Assembly (NCBI GenBank): GCA_025266875.1
Contig: JALLLT010000056.1
Span: 183,400-247,399, forward strand
Reading direction: 5' to 3'
Length of the DNA stretch: 64,000 bases
From: Fennellomyces sp. T-0311
Taxonomy: Eukaryota; Mucoromycota; Mucoromycetes; Mucorales; Lichtheimiaceae
The translations under genes and the position numbers were made by a program. Below, piece after piece: positions 43,864 through 54,728 of this stretch (position 1 is the first letter of the stretch; every line of letters begins with the position of its first letter). The notes beneath the pieces were generated by a model that was given only the letters and a program-made list of their open reading frames with translations, was not told where the DNA came from and did not search any database.

Positions 43864-46800
43864 TCTATCATTCAACCGCTTTACATACCTGACCGTCTTT
43901 ACATTCATCCATATATATATTCATCATCGTCGCGTGCTTTGCATATGTATATACTGTTTTCCTTTCTGTAATACACCTCATCTGTGCAAAATCGCATTGG
44001 TTTGCATTCTATATTGTACAGTACTCGTATTTACGTGTGTATACCTGCCATTTTCGACAATATGTTTATTGTTTCTGCATGGTAGGCTTCTATGCAATCA
44101 CTTATGAAAATATTTGTAGCCAACTTGATTTATAGGCTCCCCCTCAAGAAGCAAATATCAAGAAACAAGACACGGTACAAATGGAGTGGTCCGTTTCCTT
44201 TATCGCGGCAAAGTCAGCCTATCATCCTGCATCATCAAAGGCTATCGTTGTCATCTATATTTGATGGGAACAGCCTCCTAGGGGCCGTCATATAATATCA
44301 CGGGTTGCATCAAGGAAAAAACAGCCGCAAGTCATCATCATCTATCAAGGCCAAGCACTGAAACCCACGCATCTACGGGAATAGGAAGCATCAAGCCACT
44401 TCATTAAAGCCAAAAGTTCCATTATGGACCCAAGAAGCACCATCGTAAGCATCGTCGTCATCATCTCTAAGCTTATATGGTATTTGCTTGGAGGTACTGC
44501 CAAACAAATGTCATCGTCAAACAGCAGAAACGATCAAAGCAGCAGATACAACCAGCATATCCTCAGCGTCATCTTTAAAGAATTGTCACTGCTTTGGTAC
44601 TTCTTATCGAATCGTCGGTTGGACGCGTAGCGGCGTATGTCATCAGGTATATATTTTTATTGCCAATCAACAGAGATTAGCATGACTCAATTGTTTATTC
44701 ACATAGTCAACGAGCCACGGCAGAAAAAGAGTAATTATTACAAACTAAAGATCGTTGTCAAAAACCATTGTAGCGGAACTTTTCTACACAAGGTTAGAAC
44801 GGATATGATCAACCAACAATCTTACTTCCAAACCACTATTACCGGGAAGCACCATCATCGAACTCAACTACGAGATGGGGAGCAATACAATGTCGCCGTT
44901 CATCAAGTCATTATCAAGCACAGTACACAAGTGGCAAGCACGGTAATATGACTAATTGCATTCAAACGTTACCGTGCACTGATATACTGATCAATAGTAA
45001 CCGGTACAGCTCCAACGCAAATTGAGATGGTCGTCTTCCGTGACGCATAACATGATCGGTAAGCGGTATAAAGTTCCATCAACGGGGAGTTTTTATAGTA
45101 TAATTTCAGTACTCACAATGGCATATATAGATTATTATTGCTTCAGCTTTCAAAAGAGCACTCAAGCACCACACACGAATACAATACAAGAACGATTTGG
45201 TTGTAATTGTTGCATCTTCGACATACCACCATCCATGGTTACATACCTTCCCTGGATCATCGATTATATCCACTGCTATTACGACATCAACAACCGTACA
45301 GTTATCGATTGCGTTATTTGCTCTTATGTGCAACCCTGATCCGGATTTACCGATCAAGTAAGGCAACCCCGTTGCCTTGGTCTCTGATCTTCGATCTTTT
45401 CGGCAATATGGCAGGATCATATGAAGCTCGGTGATAACATTGATCTTTGGGACTATTATACAAAGCATTCGTCTTCTCCGTCCGGCGCATCATCAGTATA
45501 ATTAGAGAGTAATTTTAACAATAAACCAGTATACATATTGTGTCTCGTCATTTAAAGCTTTTTCTTGTTAAGCGATACCGCACTCAGCTATACATATAAA
45601 TTACATACTCTCACAATATGCTTAAAGAGTCAACAAGTGAATGAGTTCCCAGTTGTGGATGGCTTTCGACAGAAAAGCGGTCAAAACATGAAGAGAAAAA
45701 TCAATCAACAACACGTATTGTGTGCGTCGGCCTGCAGCTTCCGATGAATCGATTAATTTGTTTCTTTCCGTAAGCTGACATTCGGACATCAATAGCTGAA
45801 CTACCTTGCTTTCCTTTGGTTTCACACTTGAATTTTGCGCAATACACGCGACGGTGTCCATAATATTTTATGAAAGTCTGGTACTTGGTTACAGATATTG
45901 TAACATATAATCACCAATGGCCGCTTCCATGTCCCATAGTGTATAAGAGCATTATGTATATATAGGCAGAAAAAAACACATATAACTCTTAGACTGAACA
46001 GGTTAGCGCAAACAAGCCTGTTGATCCTGTTTTCCAGATTCCTGACTAATGTGAGAAAGGTCGAACTGTCTTATTAACAAAAATGGACGCATTTTGCGGA
46101 TATAAACCTTTGTTGTTATACTATAACAAAAGATAGGCCATGCTACTAATTCTTTTTATTCATCCAAGGATGTGCTAATACACGGTATCGCAAGATCCAA
46201 GTTTACTAACTGCAGCAGTAAAATTGCGTGGTTCATCTACATACCACCCCGTGACAACCTAACCGCTTTGAGTATGCAGCAACATTTGCAGAAGTTTCAA
46301 AGTGTTAATCTATGCTTCTGGATCAACTCCTTCCGGAAAACGCTTTTTTAAAGCTTACCCAGAACAAATTCAGAATGCCGGGATCACATCGCCTGCGCGC
46401 TGAGATTTTTCTTATTTTTGAAGGTTTACAGCAAGTAGAATATTTTATGATGTAAAAGTGCGCAGTTCATATTGTTAATAAACAACCAATCGGGTGTTAG
46501 TGGATGTCCGATTATGGTAATCTCATCGAACACTTTCTTCGCGATAGCTCTGCATAGGGATATCGTAGAGACACGTAACGAGTGGCATAAGAAAGCACAA
46601 AAACTGCTCGTTGTCATGAAAACCAATTGAAGTGGCCAGGGTGGAGAGTCTTATATGAAGGAGAAATCGATATTTAGTATAGTATCTGATGCCCGTAATT
46701 GGTCTACCAATCTGCATTACGCAAAAAAAAAACAATCGTGACTCCCTTCTCAGCCTATAGGAATGCCCATCAAGTCATCGTGGGAGGGTCTCGGCTCACG

Positions 46801-47214
46801 GGCTTGCGACTCGTCACGGAGCTACCGGACCTGTGATCTCAAATTAAGGCTATTCATGACGATTGGTGGCGTGATAGGAGTTTAATCTAGGGAGCATATG
46901 AAGATGCATGGTGCCGCATTCGATCCTATGCGCTTTCCAGATCCCGGCCATAACAATACGACAAGTGCTCTATTGCTTCTCGGTATTCGAAATATGAGAT
47001 CCTAAAAAGGGCGACTGGGCGCGTACAGTAACTTGCGCATCCGGTCATCGTTATTACTATTGCAGCATTCGCGTTTTACTTCATTTCATTAATCGACATT
47101 GCGCTTGAGTGCGATTACGAAAGCGCGACTGAGCACGCGCTATATCTATATAGCATATACCCAGGTACTCTTATATCGTTTATACGAATAACACTGATAT
47201 CTTGGATACTACTA

Positions 47215-47386
47215 CAGTGGCCGCTTCATATAATGATATTTAATATAATGATAATTCGATATAACGATATAATTTTTGATGCACCAAAACGGCAATCACT
47301 GCCATATCCCATTTTATATAACGATATTTTGATATGAAGATAAATTTTTGGCTGCACAATTGTATCGTTATATAAAGCGGCCACTA
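47215..47386. mobile_element. pogo/Fot1-like MITE, 172 bp
   Basis: Ends are inverted repeats of about 26 bp: left CAGTGGCCGCTTCATATAAT, right (minus strand) TAGTGGCCGCTTTATATAAC, flanked by TA on both sides (47213-47214, 47387-47388). Length, AT-rich interior and TA target fit a non-autonomous Tc1-mariner/pogo element. No coding capacity. The interior repeats GATATAACGATA motifs. Confidence 0.8.
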
Positions 47387-48300
47387 TAGTACATCCTATT
47401 GCGCGTCATTTTGCTTTTCCTCGGCATCCAGTCAAGGGACATGGTTATGATTGAATGCAAGTATAACACCGGACATTTTCTGAGCGTTGAATGCAAACAC
47501 GTGGTTGCAAGACAACTGGTATTGTAACATGCTGTTCATAAGCCATTCTCCAGCAGAAATCGTCTCGCAATGTAATAACTCTGTAAACTTCCCTTGACAC
47601 GTGTTAACTTTTAGCATCGCATTACTGTAACGATCCACCGCCAAAGTTTGATGGCGAAACGCCAGATGAAGTATACGACGTCGCCCCAGGGTCCTTTTTA
47701 CAATAGATTAGTATCGACAAGACGCTCTATTGCTTATTGGTGGTTCTGGTGCCAATCTGTAGAGTCACTGGGCAAAAGACTACATTAGCTGCAGCAACTT
47801 GCTGAGTATCTATCGATATTAGCAATATGAATTTATGGGCCGAATTGCTTACGGTTGCCTAGAGTAAGCAACCTGTTGAATATCTATATAAGCTTATGGC
47901 TGTATAGTCCGGGTCATGAAGGGTTTTGCCTCAAGTGAGGAACGACACGTGCGTCCAAGATTATCTTGAGAGGTTACAGTGGTTTGCATCCGAAATGCTT
48001 GCCGATCAGATCCATTTATATACAGGTGAGTACCGCCAAGCGCACTTTATTAGCCACGTGAATACTCGAAAATGGACCCAATATATTTGGCGGTGTGAGA
48101 AGGTTCGTTCCATACCGATACCGGATGGTCCATGCCGGAGAACAATTATTGTCTCAAAGACTTCCATGTTTGCAGAAAAAATGTACTTCATTTGATGTCT
48201 ATATGCATGGATCGATTTACTTACTTTATGGATAAATAGACTGCTGTTGTTAATACCCTTTTGTTTGATCTGTGACTAGTGATAGCCATCACAGTAAGGG

Positions 48301-48330
48301 ATATTTGATATTTGATATTTGATATTTGAT
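48301..48330. repeat. 7-bp tandem repeat (ATATTTG)n
   Basis: Four copies of ATATTTG in a row. Confidence 0.9.
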
Positions 48331-48599
48331 TACAGCTTTAGGGTATGTGTTTTTTCTTTATTGTGCTGTGTGCTGCTGGTTTGGTAGGGTTGATGATGGG
48401 TATACAAACACTGTAAACTATGTGATTTTTCTTTGCGAATATCGTAAGTAGAACGGTGTTTTCCGGAACCGGCTTTGTTTTGGTCTTTATTAGTTTCCAT
48501 CAATCCAAGTATTATCAATGAAACGAAGTTGAGTAGCTTTGTATTTGATTGTAGCTATGGATGCATCTGTAATGCACATCTTATGTGGCTTGCTTTTAT

Positions 48600-51500
48600 G
48601 ATTCTTCATTCAGTGGTCGTATAGGAAAGGGTTTTGTCAAAGAACTGCCAAAGCAAAAGGGTAATCTCATTGATGAAACACGACACAAAAGATTGCATTG
48701 TGAAATGTGCACGTCAATTCAGCTTGCCGGAACTGTGTTCCGTATTAGGCTACCGACGATCAACCAATAGCTTCACAGTGAAAGTGCTCTTGCAATGAGC
48801 TCATTCGCCATTGACATTTCGAATCCCAATGCACAATATCGCCAATTTGCATTTTTAAAAACGAAATGTACTTTTCAGTTGCGCGATCGGCAACACGTTC
48901 CGGTTGTATGTTTTTAAAATGGGTTTGCTCTTGTCCTGCAATGACTTGGGTTGTCGACCGTGTGTTCAGGGTTTAAGGGGGTGGCGAAGGTCTGTGCAGG
49001 ATTTATTTGTTTCTGGGACAACCGTTGCTGGTGGATACGACAACTTGTCTCAGATCAGAGTTGCGGTTTGCGTCGCGCTTCTTTGATCTTCATATTACTG
49101 CGGCTTCCCAGCATGAGCAGAGAAGAAATTAAGATACTGCTAAAAATCAAAAGGGCAAAGAGGTCATTTTCTACCTTTTCCCTTTCTTTTTCTTCTTCAC
49201 TCGTTGACCATGTCCGATTCTTGCGCGCGCCTCGCTGCTGCTGCTGCCTTTACCATCATCGCTATTGCTACCTTCCACCGCCTTTCTGGCACCATGCCTT
49301 CTCTGCCCACCCTGCCTTCGCTGTCTTCTCTCCCGCTCCTTTCCTCTCTCCCAACCCTCTCACCAACAGGTGTAGAGACCATCAAAGAACTCTCCTCCTT
49401 TCTCTTCCTTTCCTTCTACTTTGTCGCCGCTTGCATGCAACCTCTCCGCTGCAACCATCCTTCTCCTCCTCCCACCGGTCCTTCTCCTCCTCCTGCACGT
49501 CCTTTGCCGTCTCCCGCCCGTCCCTTGCCGTCCTCAGGTAAGACTGTCAAAAATGAAAGTGAAAATGAAGCTTTCGTACCGACTTTTTCCCCAATCAAAT
49601 CAGGCGATGACGATGATGATGATGCTGCTGTTGTCTGCCTGGATGCAGCGAGCGAAGAAGAAGAAGACGTTGGTGCTGTTCGTGTGCGTGTGCCGTTGAT
49701 CTCGATCACCTTTGTCGAGGAGGACTACGAGGACATTGGTGATGAAGAAGTTGCTGAAGAGAACGACGGAGCTGGTAATGAAAAAGTTGGTGAGGAAGCG
49801 GTTGAACATGTTACTGACAATGACAAAGATGACGCGGTGGTTGACCTCATCAACCAATTTGCTCGGCTGAGTGTCTTTGACACCATGGACCACCTCGCCG
49901 AGCGATTTTCGCTCATCCTGCTCCTTGACGAGGACATCGTCATGGTGCGTGCTCCCCCGCTCGGTCCTGAGCACATGGTGGTCGACCAACGCTGGCCAGT
50001 ACAGCTTTGAGGCAACGGCGACTTCCTTGGGAGACAACCCACCAAACCGCTAGGCCGCGTTAAATACCCGTTCGGATTCGTCAATGTCCCGTCAAGTCTC
50101 TATCATTCAACCGCTTTACATACCTGACCGTCTTTACATTCATCCATATATATATTCATCATCGTCGCATGCTTTGCATATGTATATACTGTTTTCCTTT
50201 CTGTAATACACCTCATCTGTGCAAAATCGCATCGGTTTGCATTCTATATTGTACAGTACTCGTATTTACGTGTGTATACCTGCCATTTTCGACAATATGT
50301 TTATTGTTTCTGCATGGTAGGCTTCTATGCAATCACTTATGAAAATATTTGTAGCCAACTTGATTTATAGGCTCCCCCGCAAGAAGCAAATATCAAGAAA
50401 CAAGACACGGTACAAATGGAGTGGTCCGTTTCCTTTATCGCGGCAAAGTCAGCCTATCATCCTGCATCATCAAAGGCTATCGTTGTCATCTATATTTGAT
50501 GGGAACAGCCTCCTAGGGGCCGTCATATAATATCACGGGTTGCATCAAGGAAAAAACAGCCGCAGGTCATCATCATCTATCAAGGTCAAGCACTGAAACC
50601 CACGCATCTACGGGAATAGGAAGCATCAAACCACTTCATTAAAGCCAAAGTTCCATTATGGACCCAAGAAGCACCATCATAAACATCGTCGTCATCATCT
50701 CTAAGCTTATATGGTATTTGCTTGGAGGTACTACCAAACAAATGTCATCGTCAAACAGCAGAAACGATCAAAGCAGCAGATACAACCAGCATATCCTCAG
50801 CGTCATCTTTAAAGAATTGTCACTGCTTTGATACTTCTTATCGAATCGTCGGTCGGACGCGTAGCGGCGTATGTCATCAGGTATATATTTTTATTGCCAA
50901 TCAACAGAGATTAGCATGACTCAATTGTTTATTCACATAGTCAACGAGCCACGGCAGAGAAAGAGTAATTATTACAAACTAAAGATCGTTGTCAAAAACC
51001 ATTGTAGCGGAATTTTTCTACACAAGGCTAGAACGGATACGGTCAACCAGCAACCGAAGGTGCACTTCGCACATCTTCACAACCAAGCTTACCTCCAAGT
51101 CAACGATTGTCAAGACGCCTCGTCGTCGAGACCACCTACGTAATTGCCAAAATTTGGGGAACACATCATTCAACAACCTCAATGGTCGATACAATTATCA
51201 AGAACCGCCGTCATTACACCAACAGATACCACCACTACACCGCCAATGGGTGAATTAAGGTGTAGGAACACAACTTCAAACCATTGTCGTTATTTGCAAT
51301 ACCAAAGCACCGGTCATCCAAACTTATTCGGGAGTTGAGAACCATGAACAAACTATGGGAAGCAATACAATGTCATCGTCATCAAGTCATTATCAAACAC
51401 CGTACACAAGTATAAATCAAGGTAACATGACTAATTGCGGTCGAACTCTACAGCACACTGATACACTGATCAATAGTAACCGGTACATCTCCAAGGCATA

Positions 51501-51897
51501 TTGAGATAGCCGCCTTCTGTGACGTATAACATGATTGGTAAGCTGGGTAGGGTTCCGATAACGGAGAAATTTATGGTATAGTTTCAGTACTCACAATGAT
51601 ATACATAGATTATTATAGCTTCAACTTCCAAAAGAGCACACAAGCACCACACACGAATACAATACAAGGACAACTCGCTTGTAATTGTCGCATCTTCGGC
51701 ATACCACCATCCATGGTTACATACCTTCCCTGGATCATCGATTATATCCACTGTTATTACGACATCAACAACCGTACAGTTATCGATTGCGTTATTTGCT
51801 CTTATGTGCAACCCTGATCTGGATTTACCGATCAAGTAAGGCAACCCCGTTAACGTGGTCTCTGATTTTCGATCTCTTCGACAATATGGCAAGATGA
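48600..51897 (+). repeat. dispersed repeat R, copy C
   Basis: Same order as copy B: 5' segment, intact ORF (49210-50010), a short minisatellite with a single unit, conserved tail. The tail contains a block at about 51050-51400 that differs from A and B, and the homology stops at about 51897, before the AATAAA end seen in A and B. The 5' border fades gradually near 48600-48690, where B and C can be aligned only loosely. Confidence 0.7.
49210..50010 (+). CDS. R-family protein, copy C (intact, shorter tail)
   Basis: ATG 49210 to TGA 50010: 266 residues unspliced, 244 after removal of the 66-nt intron 49538-49603. Same layout as copy B. It lacks 11 residues (the IEMPQAKADED block), matching a 33-bp deletion bounded by GACGAGGAC direct repeats. 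Differs from B by many substitutions in the acidic half (for example PLISITFVEEDYEDIG versus PLFSVTFVEEDYDDIG). Function unknown. Confidence 0.6.
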   Translation: MSDSCARLAAAAAFTIIAIATFHRLSGTMPSLPTLPSLSSLPLLSSLPTLSPTGVETIKELSSFLFLSFYFVAACMQPLRCNHPSPPPTGPSPPPARPLPSPARPLPSSGKTVKNESENEAFVPTFSPIKSGDDDDDDAAVVCLDAASEEEEDVGAVRVRVPLISITFVEEDYEDIGDEEVAEENDGAGNEKVGEEAVEHVTDNDKDDAVVDLINQFARLSVFDTMDHLAERFSLILLLDEDIVMVRAPPLGPEHMVVDQRWPVQL

Positions 51898-52140
51898 TGT
51901 CTACTTTGACTTCAAGAGATTTGAATACGCATATCTGAAATTGGAAAAGGAGCAAGGATTCAAATTAAATAATAAAAAAGAATCTCTCCACTACGGGTTT
52001 TAAATGACGGCAAATCAACGGGATATCTTAAAATTATCTTCAAGTGCGGCAAAGCTCCACAATACTACGGCAAATCTTCTCTAATATTTTAGCGGTAAAC
52101 TTGTTGTTTCTTCACCAGGAGAGTTTTACATCGATTGAAC

Positions 52141-52160
52141 ATATATATATATATATATAT
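52141..52160. repeat. (AT)n microsatellite
   Basis: Ten AT units inside the probable non-autonomous element. Confidence 0.9.
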
Positions 52161-52793
52161 GTCCATCCGAATCTTACTGCGTGCTAATAAAGCTATATAT
52201 GGTCACTACGGGAAATCTTCAGAAACCTGCAGCATATCTACTTTGGTCGGAGGACTTACTGTGAAAAATTAGACGCGTTTTCCTTTACTCTTCACACCCA
52301 TCCATGAAATGACAAACATCCCAATATTGAAAAGCATTTTCCAGAGAAAATTGCAATGCCTTCGCTGTGATGGCCTTTTCTTCAGGAGTCTTATATCAGA
52401 GCACCAGCATATTGCAGATCGTGTCGCCAAATCAGGGCTTGTCGAGAAAGCAAAGACTGTGAAAAATAGACACCAAAAGAAGTGAAGGAAGCTTGAAGAG
52501 GCTTATAGCTATGCGATGAATATAAGGTATACTGGATGCTGTTTCTACAACTTTATACTGATTGCTTGCAGTGCTGAAAATGAAAAATTCAGTCGCGGTG
52601 GCTAATCTCCTAATGAATATGAAGGTAATGAAAGTCCAATTTACGAAGTGTAAGATTTTCATATTGGATATCGAGCTGTTTACTAGCTTTTCATTTTTAC
52701 CAAAGTGACCACCAGTACAACTGTGAGATTGGTGACAGTTATGGTAAAAGCGATGGGTAACCAACTACCACATACGCCCCCAGCGTGACAGTG

Positions 52794-53207
52794 GATCTGG
52801 ACGCGCCGATGGACGATTTTGACGCAGCAGCAGACGACAGATACGAACAGACAAGTAAGACACTATTTATGGAATAGGTGGCTAAGCATGGCTTTTCAAG
52901 AGAAGGTTTTGGGGATACGAGCGGTAAAAGTGTCAGTGGAAAGAGTAGAAATTATGAAGATGACAGTGATTTAGTGGTTAGTGACAAAGAAGATCCTAGC
53001 GAGCTCGATGAGCCTTCTCTGAAAAAGGCATATTTACACAAAAAAAAGCCGGAGCAAACCAAGCCAGGTAAAAGTACATTAAAGGAAGTGGACACAGGCA
53101 AGCGTAAGCGATCATCCGTCATCAACAGTGGTATTGGAAGCTCAGAAAAAAAGGTAGCAACTCTAGTGAAAAAGATAGCAAATATGAAAAAACGACAGAA
53201 AAAATAG
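52794..53207 (+). pseudogene. C-terminal fragment of a basic, Lys-rich protein
   Basis: One frame reads an acidic part (DLDAPMDDFDAAADD), an in-frame TAG at 52875-52877, then about 109 residues rich in Lys, Ser and Asp (DEPSLKKAYLHKKKPEQTK, GKRKRSSVI, ending ANMKKRQKK). There is no ATG near the start of the second part. Basic nuclear-type tail; lies within the probable CACTA-like element and may be the end of its accessory protein. No family recognised. Confidence 0.35.
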
Positions 53208-53480
53208 TGTAGACTGCGACTGCTTTGTACCCAGACGAGAACGCGAAAACGAAGCATCTCGTAACTCTTAAATAAAACAACTGTTTATATCATCATTTTC
53301 ATTATATTTTGCTCCTCTATCCTTCAAAAGCCATGGTTTAAGCGTATTCATATTATGGAGGATCTACGGCGAATCTACGAAAAAACACTGCAAATCTCTG
53401 GAGATAAAATCTACCAAATGGTCGAAATTCGGAGATTTGCCGACTTGTAGATTTGTAACGTAGCAAAATAACCAGTAGTG

Positions 53481-53640
53481 CATGACTAAAAAAGGAATGC
53501 AAATGGAAATAATGTACGTATGTAATATAACATATACAAGAAGTTTATATATTTCAGTTTTATAATCTTTTTTTAACGGTAGATTTGTCAGAATCGCACA
53601 GTACTCCATCTATTCAGCTTTCCTTGAAGCAAAGAGAACA
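53481..53640. repeat. duplicated flank segment F next to copy D
   Basis: Matches 9835-10010. In copy D it is followed directly by the minisatellite, so the R tail present in A, B and C has been deleted between the two. Confidence 0.6.
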
Positions 53641-53644
53641 TCCT

Positions 53645-53866
53645 ACTTGACGCGGGGTGAAGATATGGACATTAACGAATCCGAACGGGACATTGACGAA
53701 TCCGAACGGGTACTTGACGCGGCCTAGCGATGTGGGCATTAACGAATCCGAACGGGACATTGACGAATCCGAACGGGTACTTGACGCGGCCTAGCGATGT
53801 GGACATTAACGAATCCGAACGGGACATTGACGAATCCGAACGGGTATTTAACGCGGCCTAGCGGTT
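53645..53866 (-). repeat. R-family minisatellite, copy D (three 68-bp units)
   Basis: Three tandem units of 68 bp, each with two GA-type half-repeats (AACGAATCCGAACGGGACAT, then GACGAATCCGAACGGGTA) and a TTGACGCGGCCTAGCGATGT spacer. The array abuts the ORF end, as in the other copies. Confidence 0.85.
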
Positions 53867-53900
53867 TGGTGGGTTGTCTCCCAAGGAAGTCGCCGTTGCC

Positions 53901-54728
53901 TCAAAGCTGTACTGGCCAGCGTTGGTCGACCACCATGTGCTCAGGACCGAGCGGGGGAGCACGCACCATGACGATGTCCTCGTCAGCTTTGGCTTGAGGC
54001 ATCTCAATGTCCTCGTCAAGGAGCAGGATGAGCGAAAATCGCTCGGCGAGGTGGTCCATGGTGTCAAAGACACTCAGCCGAGCAAATTGGTTGATGAGGT
54101 CAACCACCGCGTCATCTTTGTCATTGTCAGTAACATGTTCAACCGCGTCTTTACCAAAATTTTCATTACCAGCTTCGTCGTTCTCTTCAGTAACTTCTTC
54201 ATCACCAATGTCATCGTAGTCTTCCTCGACAAAGGTAACGGAAAACAGCGGCACACGCACACGAACAGCACCAACTTCTTCCTCCTCTTTGCTCGCTGCA
54301 TCCAGGCAGACAACAGCGGCATCATCGTCATCACCTGATTTGATTGGGGAAAAAGTCAGTACAAAAGTTTTGTTTTCACTTTCATTTTTGACACTCTTAC
54401 CTGGAGACGGCAAGGGACTGGTGGGAGAGGGCAAATGACCGGTGGGAGGAGGAGAGGGACTGGTGGGAGGCGGAGAAGGATGGTTGCAGCGGGGAGGTTG
54501 CATGCAAGCGGCGACAAAGCAGAAGGAAAGGAAGAAAAACGAGAGGAGTTCCTTGACAGCCTCAACACCGGTTGGTGAGAGGGTCGGGAGAGAGGAAAAG
54601 AGCGGGAGAGAAGACAGCGGAGGCAGGGTGGGCAGAGAAGGCATGGTGACAGAGACACGGTGGATAAGAGCAATAGCAATAACAGTGTAGGCAGCAGCAG
54701 CAGCGAGGCGCGCGCAAGAATCGGACAT
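53901..54728 (-). CDS. R-family protein, copy D (intact, mosaic)
   Basis: ATG 54728 to TGA 53901: 275 residues unspliced, 253 with the 66-nt intron 54400-54335 removed. The first three quarters follow copy B (GVEAVKELLSFFFLSF, PLFSVTFVEEDYDDIG, GNENFGKDAVEHV), while the part after VTDNDK is identical to copies A and C (DDAVVDLINQFARLSVFDTM). It keeps the IEMPQAKADED block missing in C. This pattern indicates recombination or gene conversion between family members. Product features as for copy B; function unknown. Confidence 0.6.
   Translation of the reverse strand: MSDSCARLAAAAAYTVIAIALIHRVSVTMPSLPTLPPLSSLPLFSSLPTLSPTGVEAVKELLSFFFLSFCFVAACMQPPRCNHPSPPPTSPSPPPTGHLPSPTSPLPSPGKSVKNESENKTFVLTFSPIKSGDDDDAAVVCLDAASKEEEEVGAVRVRVPLFSVTFVEEDYDDIGDEEVTEENDEAGNENFGKDAVEHVTDNDKDDAVVDLINQFARLSVFDTMDHLAERFSLILLLDEDIEMPQAKADEDIVMVRAPPLGPEHMVVDQRWPVQL

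Larger units (their letters stand above)
42193..45576 (+). repeat. dispersed repeat R, copy B (about 3.4 kb, best-preserved full unit)
   Basis: Starts at GCGTAACGGAATAG inside gag-like sequence and ends at ...AAGCGATA, the same 3' end as copy A. Contains the intact R ORF (42863-43687), a minisatellite (43728-43863) and a conserved tail to an AATAAACC signal at about 45516. Over the tail, A and B are near identical except for small indels. Flanks on both sides are unrelated to those of the other copies. Confidence 0.75.
45577..48599. other. gene-poor spacer between R copies B and C
   Basis: No supported gene. Contains a MITE at 47215-47386 and a heptanucleotide repeat at 48301-48330. An open frame at 47999-48193 (starts MLADQIHLYTGEY) continues upstream without an ATG and may be a transposon fragment; I do not recognise it. 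Confidence 0.45.
51989..53480. mobile_element. probable non-autonomous CACTA-like element, about 1.5 kb
   Basis: Left end CACTACGGGTTTTAAATGAC at 51989; right end, read on the minus strand from 53480, CACTACTGGTTATTTTG. Near both ends there are repeated motifs of the type CTACGGCAAATCT (52063, 52204 and, in variants, 53363-53450), as expected for CACTA subterminal repeats. The right end coincides exactly with the point where homology to flank segment F of copy A starts (53481). A clear 3-bp target duplication is not seen (CTC versus CAT), so the left border may be wrong or rearranged. Confidence 0.5.

Noticed and set aside
48291..48305. CACAGTAAGGG as another end of the intact CACTA family
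   Set aside because: Matches only the first eight bases; no partner end and no subterminal similarity.
51989..53480. Helitron interpretation of this element
   Set aside because: It has inverted CACTAC ends; no TC start, CTRR end or hairpin was seen.
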